Origin: Tetracentron sinense
Lineage: Eukaryota; Streptophyta; Magnoliopsida; Trochodendrales; Trochodendraceae
Assembly: GCA_015143295.1 (NCBI GenBank)
Contig: CM026551.1
Span: forward strand, 18,776,543 to 18,840,542
Length of the DNA: 64,000 bases
Direction: 5' to 3'
Below are positions 56,668 to 62,843 of the stretch, piece after piece. Every line of letters starts with the position of its first letter. Positions within the stretch are counted from its first letter, which is position 1. The position numbers and the translations under genes are program-made. The notes beneath the pieces are model-generated. The model saw only the letters and a list, made by a program, of their open reading frames with translations, searched no databases and had not been told where the DNA came from.

Positions 56668-57805
56668 CATAACACCTTCTACTTAATATTTTGGAGAACC
56701 TCACGTGTACACGGATACTGTACAAGCATTCTCAAATATAAATATAAAAAATTTTGAAAGTTGCATTGCATCTTTCAGCTGTTTGTTGTCAGAGCCAAGA
56801 ATATATCAGATGAAATAATTCTTCAGGATTTCAAGGCCATCAACATATTTACCTGTTTAATGACTGTTTAAGCTCTTTGATCTTCTGTTGAGTCATTTCC
56901 CCTCTCGAGAAATCAAAAACCTCTTCACTGAGAAGCTGACAAATAGTGGTTTACATTACCCTCATTTGCCAATATTTAAATCTCGCCAAAGAGAAACTAT
57001 CAAAGCCACAATTACCTTCAATATAGCCATGCAATTCTCACATATTGTTTCACTAGTCTTCGCCGCTGAAACAAGATCAGGAATAAAGCTTCGCCATCTG
57101 GTCGGCCATTCATGTTTCAAAATCTGTATATTCAGAGAGCATATATGATACAAACCTCATAGTAGAGTAAATCAATGTAGAAGGAGCCAAGAATTTTAAA
57201 AGCCCAATGGAAGAAACTAAATCTGAATGGGATAGATGAACTCCTAAAGATAGAAATGTAAATATGAATCGGACTGAAGTAGAAAATGAAGACTAGACAC
57301 ACAACCATGAAAGCAACTACCTAAACCACTAGGCAAAAATAAAACAACAGGCATCATTGATCGGCTTAAAATATAAAAATAAAACTTCATACCAAAAGAA
57401 GATACAAGAAAAGTTGTAAGCATGCTTAGAAACTATTGTGTGCACAGTTCAACATATAAGAGGATGTCAAAATGGAGAAAAAGTGAAGCAGAAAGATGAT
57501 CGTAAAGGAGCCAGACTGGGTAGTACCTGGACCAGTATAATATTGAGTTTGTTGACATAAAGCCTTTCCCGCCGAAAAGAGGCCTCATTGCTCGAAAGCT
57601 ATATAGGGGACAACAAAAGCATTAGATACAAGATTGTAACAGTATGTGAAGTCTAGATTAAGAAAACAGAACTCATATAGACTTCCCCTAAAATATACTA
57701 TATAACTTAGACCTGCACAATGACTTCAGATATGTAGTTTTTCATTCCATCTCTTTGTTCAACAGGCAACGCATTCCACCTATATTTGATGACACCTTCC
57801 AGGAC
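18819..57805 (-). CDS. XPO1: Exportin 1 (XPO1/CRM1), 30 exons, 5' end beyond window
   Basis: Nuclear export receptor: with Ran-GTP it binds leucine-rich export signals and carries proteins and some RNPs through nuclear pores. Thirty exons join in frame into 3015 nt of CDS with stop, 1004 residues, colinear with plant XPO1 from [10 protein letters not shown] to the end [14 protein letters not shown]. The first about 70 residues (start codon and first half of the importin-beta N-terminal domain) are missing, because intron DNA continues from 57806 to the edge. Domains: rest of the importin-beta N-terminal region, exportin-1-like HEAT repeats, a HEAT9-type loop ([16 protein letters not shown]), the conserved Cys in NTLCWAIGS (human Cys528, leptomycin B target), and the CRM1 C-terminal domain. 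No stop or shift was found, so the gene looks functional. All introns appear GT-AG except one GC-AG. The gene spans over 39 kb here, far longer than in compact plant genomes. Exon positions are in the cluster entries. Confidence 0.95.
21380..22372 (-). mobile_element. RTE-type LINE relic with internal duplication
   Basis: On the minus strand, decayed blocks typical of plant RTE LINEs appear in order: [11 protein letters not shown] near 22000, [18 protein letters not shown] near 21880, then [20 protein letters not shown] near 21790, KPAMLYG near 21660, and [15 protein letters not shown] near 21540. The part at about 21997-22141 (with CATGCACCAAGGGAC) is repeated at 22227-22372, so about 230 bp was duplicated in tandem. 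Many stops; not functional. Confidence 0.7.
22765..22915 (+). mobile_element. Ty1/copia RNase H tail fragment
   Basis: Plus strand: [20 protein letters not shown] then [12 protein letters not shown], matching the HFIREK...YVKTGDQLADIFTKAL end of copia polyproteins. A 38-bp piece (ATGAAGACAAGYGACCAACT...) is duplicated in tandem (about 22836 and 22865). Confidence 0.75.
22960..25100 (-). mobile_element. Broken Ty3/gypsy gag-pol
   Basis: Minus-strand blocks in order: gag-like sequence (about 25000-24620, with [13 protein letters not shown]), the protease motif [20 protein letters not shown] at about 24295-24235, the pre-RT segment [20 protein letters not shown] near 23635, RT start [15 protein letters not shown] near 23480, YFSKLDLW near 23400, and [24 protein letters not shown] RT end near 23060. 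Stops and shifts are frequent and the polymerase connection, RNase H and integrase are absent. A MITE-like piece of the 16.7-kb family sits at about 23825-23945 between RT and protease. No LTRs seen. Confidence 0.8.
25803..26745. mobile_element. Word-rich TIR element (GATATC type)
   Basis: The left end CAAGGTTCTGAATATCG and inverted right end CATAGTTTGAAATATCC match. Both arms repeat GATATTTC, AATATCG and GATATC words; the middle is plain AT-rich. The flanking duplication is weak (CCCAACCC and CCCATGCC, six of eight). Confidence 0.5.
26850..27650. other. Possible word-rich element (GATACG type)
   Basis: Left part has GATACGTATAAG, GATATTCTAGGTGATAC, GATACGCATCAGTATC; right part has ATAATGGTACGGATATAGCC and ends AATCTTGAAACATG. 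Its ends are not resolved. An (AT)11 run lies at 27304-27324. Confidence 0.35.
28066..28162. mobile_element. hAT-like MITE remnant
   Basis: TAGTGGGTGGATATCGAGCC on the left and, inverted on the right, TAGGGGTGGCAATGGGCCGG, the common plant hAT-MITE end. No matching flanks, so at least one boundary is uncertain. It ends 87 bp from exon w23. Confidence 0.5.
28250..28822 (-). other. XPO1: XPO1 exon cluster 5 (exons w21-w23)
   Basis: w21 28737-28822 ([20 protein letters not shown]...), w22 28522-28602 ([20 protein letters not shown]...), w23 28250-28432 ([20 protein letters not shown]...ATIIN). Split codons AG|G, CG|A and AA|G join them and lead to w24. They form the start of the CRM1 C-terminal domain. 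Confidence 0.93.
29500..30256. mobile_element. Nested fold-back element with three terminal copies
   Basis: Outer ends GGAGAAAATACATTTACACC and inverted GGGAAAATACATTTACACCC pair over about 140 bp (29500-29640 against 30115-30254). The terminal sequence occurs a third time, in the same direction as the right end, at about 29960-30050. Between these, 29670-29770 pairs with 29855-29945 (TACTCACACCTCATCCACCC against GGGTGGATGAGGTGTGAGTA), forming an inner hairpin. Frames on both strands inside give near-identical peptides because the DNA is palindromic. Flanks are A/T-rich and a target duplication could not be decided. Confidence 0.75.
31134..31527. mobile_element. Word-rich TIR element (GAAGCGA type), perfect 8-bp TSD
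   Basis: Ends CATAGTTATCAAG and inverted CATAGTTGCCGGG, flanked by CGTTATTC on both sides (31126-31133, 31528-31535). Arms consist of GAAGCGAAAACGAAAAGCGA, GGGAAGCGAAGC and, on the right, AGCGAGTGGAAGCGAG. No coding frame. Confidence 0.75.
31987..32125 (-). mobile_element. Au-like SINE 3' portion
   Basis: On the minus strand it ends GGACTAGTCCTTCC...GGGTTGAGACACCCTTCG and TACCC plus an A tail (T run from about 31988 on the plus strand), the same 3' layout as the SINE at 12568. The tRNA-like head is missing or too diverged. Confidence 0.45.
32398..34177 (-). other. XPO1: XPO1 exon cluster 4 (exons w17-w20)
   Basis: w17 34112-34177 ([20 protein letters not shown]...), w18 32780-32878 ([20 protein letters not shown]...), w19 32609-32689 ([20 protein letters not shown]...), w20 32398-32487 ([20 protein letters not shown]...). 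All are phase 0. A 9.0-kb intron separates w17 from w16. Confidence 0.93.
33431..33932. mobile_element. Probable word-rich TIR element
   Basis: CAATGTTTTCAGCCGATCGG on the left, inverted CAAGGTTTAAAATTCAAATC on the right, similar to the ends at 36657-37328. No flanking duplication was found. Confidence 0.35.
35885..36176 (+). mobile_element. LINE 3'-end insertion, perfect 17-bp TSD
   Basis: A 292-bp block flanked by AACATCATGCTGGAATT at 35868-35884 and 36177-36193. It starts inside a zf-RVT tail ([18 protein letters not shown]) and ends TTGATCAAAAAT. A very 5'-truncated L1-type LINE; the intact duplication suggests a fairly recent insertion. Confidence 0.85.
36286..36603. repeat. Tandem duplication, period 160 bp
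   Basis: AAATATGTACATTTTCAAAA at 36301 and 36461 in matching contexts, including ACATAACATGGGCTCGARTA. The copies are about 90 percent alike by eye. Confidence 0.85.
36657..37328. mobile_element. Word-rich TIR element (GTTACG type), 8-bp TSD
   Basis: Flanked by GATGTGGT at 36649-36656 and 37329-37336. Arms carry ACCGTTAC, GTTACGTAA, AACGTTACGTTAC and GTTACGTCAAAG; the right end inverted reads CAAGGTTTTAAATATTGG. The left end (TAATAAATCTCACCG) has drifted. The inner part is plain. Confidence 0.6.
37338..40430 (+). mobile_element. Decayed L1-type LINE
   Basis: Plus-strand blocks in several frames: endonuclease ([13 protein letters not shown] near 37410), pre-RT (APGPDR near 38500), [19 protein letters not shown] near 38790, RT ([20 protein letters not shown], near 38945), a YSDDTLVFL box near 39198 and zf-RVT ([18 protein letters not shown] near 40185, IPSKVKAFM near 40290). 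A 94-bp piece is duplicated at 37771-37959. It ends where the ATGGTTTAAAATTTCG element begins at about 40434. Many stops; not functional. Confidence 0.8.
40434..41333. mobile_element. Left end of a word-rich element (GATAC type)
   Basis: Begins AATGGTTTAAAATTTCG, then GACGTACCAG, GGAACGCTGGTATG, GGTATCACAATGTACCGGTG and GATACCCAATT words, then plain AT-rich DNA. The right end is not found; the BED relic at 41416 may be part of the same element. Confidence 0.4.
41416..41556 (+). pseudogene. BED zinc-finger relic, hAT transposase-like
   Basis: Plus strand reads [20 protein letters not shown] then [20 protein letters not shown]. It follows the BED-finger layout CxxC...RxKQHL...C of plant hAT transposases, with the second Cys changed to Tyr. 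Stops occur before and after. No dimerisation domain is found downstream. Confidence 0.6.
42159..42370. repeat. Tandem duplication, period 108 bp
   Basis: ATTCACGARTTTTTTGACAT at 42159 and 42267, each followed by GATGGAGTCAATTAGCTTTT and TTGTGTT. Confidence 0.85.
44378..44416 (-). repeat. Duplicated XPO1 acceptor and exon start (upstream of w14)
   Basis: CAATTGTTTACTAAACTTGT...CATCTGGGATTACAG copies 44331-44369, which spans the intron end and first 27 bases of w14. The copy keeps an AG acceptor. Splicing there would add 59 nt and reach a TGA in frame. Confidence 0.85.
44662..44998. mobile_element. Tourist-like MITE, 337 bp
   Basis: GAGCATCTCCAACGC and inverted GAGCATCTCCAGTGGC ends with TTA on both sides (44659-44661, 44999-45001), as for PIF/Harbinger. 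Inside, GTGCCAAAAAATGRCTTTTG words repeat. It lies in the w13-w14 intron, 300 bp from w14. Confidence 0.85.
45977..46486. mobile_element. Word-rich TIR element (ACGCCTC type)
   Basis: CAGTGTTTTACAAAGCG and inverted CAATATTTTAAAACGTG ends; flanks CACGCACG and CAAGCATG agree in six of eight. Arms repeat GAGGCTTACGCC, CACGCCTCATGCC and ACGCCTCGCCTCACGCC. Confidence 0.5.
48851..49080. repeat. Tandem duplication, period 131 bp
   Basis: ATATTTCATATATTAGATGG at 48851 and 48982, each followed by TTTCAACATATTTCCCAAGC. Confidence 0.85.
49385..49466. repeat. (CT)41 microsatellite
   Basis: An uninterrupted CT run of about 82 bases, the longest simple repeat in the window. Confidence 0.97.
49500..51005. 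repeat. Large diverged tandem duplication, unit about 0.7-0.8 kb
   Basis: 49510-50275 and 50340-51005 share an ordered series of blocks: TATCTCTTATTGTAGT, CTCTGGTTACTGTT, GACAACATCTWCCATTCATA, then TCTAGACTATCTT, GATTAATTGATA, CCAATTTCGCA and the ending CTACAACAAACCAAGGCAAT. Substitutions and indels are frequent, so it is old. No coding potential. Confidence 0.8.
51088..51670. mobile_element. hAT-like element, 583 bp, perfect 8-bp TSD
   Basis: CAGGGTTGTCAACAG and inverted TAGGGCTTTAAATAG ends, flanked by TCCATGAG (51080-51087, 51671-51678). GAATTCGGATAGTGTAATTR words repeat inside; an (AT)n run lies at 51253-51287. No transposase. Confidence 0.85.
52311..52966. mobile_element. Element with about 95-bp inverted ends beside exon w11
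   Basis: Left GCACCGCCCATTACATGTTG...TTAATCCTACGCGTTCAAAC and inverted right GCGCCGCCCATTTCATGCTG...TTAATCCTAGCCGTTCAAAT match over nearly 95 bp. An inner segment (CTAATGGARTTRACCATCAA) is duplicated. It is MULE-like in TIR length. The duplication at its ends is masked by simple repeats. Confidence 0.75.
52967..53020. repeat. (CT)16(AT)11 compound microsatellite
   Basis: A CT run then an AT run, ending 26 bp from the donor of exon w11. On the sense strand this is (AT)n(AG)n just inside the intron. Confidence 0.95.
53047..54665 (-). other. XPO1: XPO1 exon cluster 2 (exons w5-w11)
   Basis: w5 54527-54665, w6 54262-54330, w7 54098-54175, w8 53825-53887, w9 53680-53724, w10 53243-53350, w11 53047-53145. 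They code for [20 protein letters not shown] through [20 protein letters not shown] to MMGLQ. The intron after w9 (53351-53679) starts with GC (AAG|GCAAGT) in place of GT. w9 is only 45 nt. Confidence 0.93.
53678..53679 (-). promoter_or_regulatory. XPO1: GC splice donor of XPO1 exon w9
   Basis: The exon end reads TATAAG and the intron starts GCAAGT. The rest matches the donor consensus perfectly, as is typical of real GC-AG introns. Acceptor at 53351-53353 is CAG. Confidence 0.85.
54803..54918. repeat. Tandem duplication, period 58 bp
   Basis: AACACATGGGAGTACCTATT at 54803 and 54861; the two copies are nearly identical, so it is recent. Confidence 0.95.
55572..55780. repeat. GGT-rich low-complexity tract
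   Basis: Purine- and G-rich GGTGGTGGTGGTGG/GGATGGTGGTGGGG sequence. It opens a His/Pro-rich frame on the minus strand which is not a gene. Confidence 0.9.
55909..56236. mobile_element. Possible word-rich TIR element (AAAAGTCG type)
   Basis: AGTTACCAAG and inverted AGTAACAAAG ends; flanks ATGTCCGT and ATGTCCTC share six bases. The right arm repeats TTCGTGAAT, AAAAGTC and GTCGCAAAT words. Confidence 0.4.
56633..56665. repeat. (TG)n microsatellite
   Basis: About 33 bases of alternating TG. Confidence 0.97.
56853..57805 (-). other. XPO1: XPO1 exon cluster 1 (exons w1-w4)
   Basis: Exons on the minus strand, numbered from the first seen: w1 57713-57805 ([20 protein letters not shown]...), w2 57527-57598 ([19 protein letters not shown]...), w3 57016-57123 ([20 protein letters not shown]...), w4 56853-56935 ([20 protein letters not shown]...). 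All have GT donors and AG acceptors. w4 ends in phase 2; its last codon (Ser, AG|C) is completed by w5. This part covers the end of the importin-beta N-terminal domain and the start of the exportin-1-like domain. Confidence 0.93.
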
Positions 57806-59374
57806 CTGTAAACAAAACAAAGGCAAATGCTCTATAAAATCACAAACACCTTGTAGATGAGCAATAACCTGCCGATTGTGTTACTTCAGTTAACACAGCT
57901 GAGAATAGTTGGAGGAGTCTTAACTTCTACAGAGGCACCAGATCATCCGCCAGTAAATACAGATGAGACACAATAGAACTACGTGCCTCTGACCTCTGAG
58001 GCTGTAACGCCCTCGATAAGAAATGTTTTGGTTTATGCCTTATAATGACAAATCAATAGTCCCAATTATGAGGCAACAACAACCATTTTCACTGCCTTTT
58101 TCAATAGTCCCCTGAAGGTCTATCTTCATCTACCGTACAACCTCATATGTATAATAATGTGCAACTTGAATAAAAAAAGGATCCTTTTATTTCTGAACAG
58201 ACAGACACCATATACCTGAGATCTCTTCACAGAAGAGCATGATACTTCAGTTCCCTAAAAATAGTAGATATAAACCAAAGCTATGCCCAACACAGCTCTA
58301 GATAGCCCACCCCACCCCTTCTCCCAGGCCCTTCCTCCCAACATAAAAGATTAAAAAAAAGTCTATTCCGATGTTTACCAAACTGTGTCAAGCACTCAGC
58401 TTTACAGTTTCTAGTTTCTACTATGGATTCCAGTCTCATGACAGCTCTACAACACAATCATTTCAATTTCAAGAATCAAAATTAATGCTGCTCAAAAAAT
58501 ATGGAACAACAAAAGAATAGTCAAATATGAATCAAAATCACCTAATAGGGTTGGTTAAAATTACTTAGAAATTATTAAGAACCAGAACTAGCATAGGCAT
58601 TTATAACTTTTTTTCTTTAGTTCTTCTGGAATGCTAGATACTCTAAATATTCTTTGGATGCCTTTGATTTACATCATCTGTTGAAGTTGTTGCATGAACA
58701 AACGATCAAAAAAATATTGTAGCATACTCGTCCAGTTTCATGACCCATCTAGGTCCCTTGGACTCATGGTCTGGCCATCCAACCTGAAAGGATATCAAGT
58801 TCTTTACTTATTTACGACTTGTTTGGTCAGCATGTGAATTGACCATTCCTAATCACCAATTATTGATTCTTACTGTCTGACCAGCCATTCTGGTCTGGAA
58901 TTCATAACTATGTTTCTAATCTTAGCACCCCAAAACCTCACATACAGGGTAAAAAATCCGCTCAGAATCAAACATTTATTCCGTGATGGAAGCATTTATA
59001 ATCCACTCTTCTCTGGGTTTTTCTTTGATGAACACCCCCATAGAGAATCTTCCTTAACAACATTTTGTGGAGTTGGTTTCTTCACCTCAAATCCATGATT
59101 CCAAGTTCTGTGTTGGACTCAATATAGGGAGTCTTGCTGGATATTTTTGCATGAATATATCGTTATGGTGTCCGAAAATTGTTGGTGTCGCGTCCGCACC
59201 ATCAAATGTTGTAGAAGAGAAGAGAGGATAAAGAGAGCGTTGAAAAAACATACCTTAATAGCCTGTAATTTTCCTTTTCCGTTTTTAAAAAAAAAAACTA
59301 TATTTAGTACAACAAGATTTTGTCTTTAGTATATATAACTGGGTTGGAATATTTTTTTTTATAATCTTTCAGTT
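57806..59374 (-). other. Start of the XPO1 intron that runs off the right edge
   Basis: I searched the minus strand here and to 64000 for the missing N-terminal exons (the conserved MWLQVVHILQ and TKFFALQ segments) and found none. No other gene is evident. Confidence 0.7.
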
Positions 59375-60768
59375 CAAAATATCAGGCGTTGTATCAGTAA
59401 GACAAGTTTAGGATATGTATCAACATATCCATATGTATCGATTGGATAAGCCAGAAAAATTTAAAACACAATACAAATGTTTGGATACGCAAGAAAAAAC
59501 TTAGATACGATGCATAAAACCACTTTTAAAGCAAATATAAGCTAAAAGACATCCTCCATACCCCTCTCTACCATTTGCTTGTGGCAAAATGCTTGGATAA
59601 GCGGATTTTGGGACAGAGCATGTAGTGACCCAACACCATATATATAAGCCAATGCATAAAATAATTGTATCGGTCTTTTGTGATTTAATAATGTCTTGAC
59701 ATACTAAAAAGAGAAATGCTAGCCCCACTCTCAAACTTCCAAAGTCTCAAGGTGGTAGCGAAAAGTTTCACTACATCAACTCGTTACCTTGAGAAACGGT
59801 GCAAATAATAAATTTCTTTTGTTTAAATTTTTTACTTTTCAACCGGTTGAAGGGGTAGGCAGGTAGCAATGACACTTGTTGCTACCACCTTGCGTCTTTG
59901 GAAAAATGTGAGTGTTGAGACTAAGGATAACACTCCTCTATTAAGATTATGAGCCCATAAGATTTGAAAAAAGCCTTATAATTTGGAAGTTGATATTTGG
60001 TCCGGAGCTAAAAACTGAATTTTAGCCTTGAACTAGAAATTTGATTTGTTTGGAATTTAAATTTAGGAGTATTTTTAATGAATTTAAATGGGGGATACCT
60101 AGCATATGCTTCGATTTTTTTTTTTTTGAAAAACTTGAATGTCAATCTTTTCTATTGAACTGTTAGGTGACTTTTTGAACCTGTAATTAAATATTTTTGA
60201 AGACTAAATATGAGACTTTAGCCTTGAGCTTGAAATTTGGGATTTTATTCTTTTGCAATTTAAATTTGTCTGTGTTTTAAATAAATTTTAATTGGGGGTA
60301 CCCAGCAAATAATTAGAAAATTTTTGTAAAGTTTAAATATAAGTATTTTTCTGCTAAACTATTAGTTGACTTTTTGACCATATAGATGAAGATATTTTTG
60401 ATGACTATAATATTAAACTTTGACCTAATCCTTAAAAAACGGATTTTGTTCTTGAACTGGAAAGTTTACTTTTTATTTTTCAGGAATTTGGATTTAGGAT
60501 AATCGCTATTGAATTAACTGAGGGTATATACATATAAATATCTTAAGTAAATTGTAAGAAACTATTTAATTAAATGATATTTCATATAAATAAGTTGTAA
60601 ATAGGCTTATAGTGTAAATAGAAGGAGAAAGGAGAATGTATCGCTCACATGTATTAAGTGTGTATCGAATCCATGAATACAAGAGAATTGTTAGAATATA
60701 GCATATCTATATATCCGGTTGCCCAAAGCATGATACGTATCGGCCAATATATATCAATATTTTGAAGC
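59375..60768. mobile_element. Possible word-rich element with nested MITE
   Basis: TTCAAAATATCAGGCG on the left and inverted TTCAAAATATTGATATATAT on the right, with GTATCAACATATCC, GTATCGATTGGA and GATACG words in the arms. Boundaries are approximate. Confidence 0.4.
59710..59940. mobile_element. MITE nested in the 59375 element
   Basis: CCAAAGTCTCAAGGTGGTAG on the left and inverted CCAAAGACGCAAGGTGGTAG on the right, each preceded by a CTCTCAAAC or CTCAACACTC flank. No clear target duplication. Confidence 0.55.
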
Positions 60769-60819
60769 ACGGATTTGATAAATACATGAAAGAGAGAAGC
60801 ATTTATATATAGTTTGGGT

Positions 60820-61373
60820 CATGGTTTAAAAAATCGCCGAAACCATTACATATCGCCCGATACGTAACGGTTTCAGTTGCCCTTATTATCCGATACAGTA
60901 CCTTTACACTGTTTTTCCAGAAAAAAATACGTAACGGTTTCAGTCGTAGGACTCGTTCGCGATTCTAACGTTATAAAGGATTCCGAAAATCCCTAAACTC
61001 ATTCTAAAACCTCATCTTTGTTTCCTCTCTTTTTCTCTACCTATTCTTATCTTTTTTTCCTAAAATCTTTTTGTTTTTTGTTGATTAACAACTTGATTTG
61101 GAGTTTTGATTCATAGATTTGAAGGAATCCAAAGCAAGTTCTTCATTTCGGGTATGTTTCAACCCTCGACCCATCTAATTTCCTTATTTTAAAATTTTGA
61201 GCTTCATTTAGGATTTAGAAGTATCTTGTTACTCATTTATTACATGTTTTTTTTTGTTTTTTTCTATTTATTGGGATTTTTTTAAGCGGAAAAAAAAAAA
61301 AAACAAACGAAACCGTTACGTAACGGTTTCGACCGTGTCTGATACGGTGTCCGAAACCGCGTTTTAAACCTTT
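60820..61373. mobile_element. Word-rich TIR element (GTAACGGTTTC type)
   Basis: CATGGTTTAAAAAATCG and inverted AAAGGTTTAAAACGCGG ends; flanks GTTTGGGT and GTTTGGGC agree in seven of eight. Arms repeat TACGTAACGGTTTC and CGATACG words; the middle is plain. Resembles 36657-37328. Confidence 0.65.
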
Positions 61374-61779
61374 GTTTGGGCATATATGTATATCACACAT
61401 GTTCAAACCAATTTATAATTTTGTAAATGAGCAACAGAGAAAATAATGTCTTTTCTTTTTATAAGCAATGCAAAATAATAATGTATTCAATCAAAAAGTG
61501 TTCATGCAAAGGGGAATGAGGAGAAGTCTCCACAAATGGCCTCAAAAAGCAACATCTATCAATCTATACATAAAATCTGACCAAGACACCCCAGAGAACT
61601 ATAGAAGATGACAAGACCAGTAATAAAGAGACCACCCAATTTGAGAACAAAGCTTGGCTATTGGAAATCCAATGCCTTCAAAAACCCGTCGTCTCCAACA
61701 ACAGTTTCAAAAAGAGAGTTCTAAAAAGAATTGTGGGGACTCTTCCCCAAACCCTGATGCCTGACCAACTTTGGACCTT

Positions 61780-62460
61780 CTTCTTTAAAAATAGAGTTGT
61801 AAAGATCTCAGATCAAGAACACTCATTTCTTTTCTAGATACGTGTATCTTCCCTATCATGATTGAGTTGGCAAAAATATCGAGCAAAGAAGTGCACTTCT
61901 CCAGACTTGGTTGCTCCAATTCCTCAGATGTGTTATTTTGTGCGTTTGGAGTAAGATCTGGAATTAATGATTGTAGCAGCAAGTGATCGACATCTACAAC
62001 TAACCCTAGTGTTGGGAAGTGTTGTCGGCTTTATAGTTGACTTGGATCTCTAATAGGTATCAAATATGTTTTATGTCCTTTGTAGAGAAATGTATATGAA
62101 TCAACTTCACTGTTGCACTTCACTTCTTTGTCATAAAGTCATGGTCCTCCCAAGAAGATGCAAGTAACCTCCATAAGAATTACGTCACACCAAATGGAGT
62201 CAACATATCGCTTTCCAATAACAAAAGTGATAAGGTATTGCTTTGTCATTATAAGAGAACCGTATTTAACCCAAGTGGCTTTGTATGGTTGTGGGAGCTC
62301 CTGTCCAGTGTCTTCAGCTTTAACTTGTCAACAAGCACATCAGAGACAAAATTAACGTTGCTTTCTTCATCAATAACGAGCTTCATACGTTGATCCCAAC
62401 TTCATACATTGATATGAAAAATGTTGGTATGGAACCAATCTTCATACACGGCCTCTTTCG
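61780..62460 (-). mobile_element. Ty3/gypsy protease-region relic
   Basis: Minus strand reads MKLVIDEESNVNFVSDVLVD KLKLKT near 62390, then TFVIGKRYVDSIWCDVILME VTCIFLG near 62230, corresponding to the IIDSG...N-V-S...LVxKLxLxT and WCDVVPMDxCHILLGRPW blocks of gypsy pol. The catalytic DSG is replaced by DEE. The downstream linker (61982-61785) is open for 65 codons. No RT follows. Confidence 0.65.
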
Positions 62461-62489
62461 ATAATGTCAAAAGTCACTCCACACCCTTA

Positions 62490-62840
62490 TGCTATGTTTA
62501 GTTGTCGAGAAAATTAAAAAAAATATATGGAAAATAAAAGAAAAGTAGTTTTTTGCACCTTGTTTTTGTAGTAGCTAAGAAAATTTGGTAACTAAAAAAA
62601 TTTGAATAATAAAATAAATAATAATTTTTTTTTGACAATACATGAAGTTGGAGATTTTCTCTTTGTTTCCTCCCCAAATCCAAAAGGAATTGGAATCCCC
62701 ACTTTGAAAGAAAATTATGGGCTAATTTTCTCCCCCTTTTCTTTTCCACAAAAATTTTCTTTGTAACCAAACACTAGAACACTTAATTTTCTTTCACTTT
62801 TCTTTTCCACAGCCTATTTTCTCAGCAACCAAGCATGGCA
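62490..62840. mobile_element. Tourist-like MITE, same family as 12670
   Basis: TGCTATGTTTAGTTGTCGAG and inverted TGCCATGCTTGGTTGCTGAG ends with TTA on both sides (62487-62489, 62841-62843). About 350 bp, with an inner repeat of the TIR-like sequence (TTTGTAACCAAACACTAGAA near 62760). Confidence 0.8.
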
Positions 62841-62843
62841 TTA

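Noticed and set aside
58910-59098. 62-codon plus-strand frame
   Set aside because: No family resemblance, intron of XPO1, composition like random AT-rich DNA.
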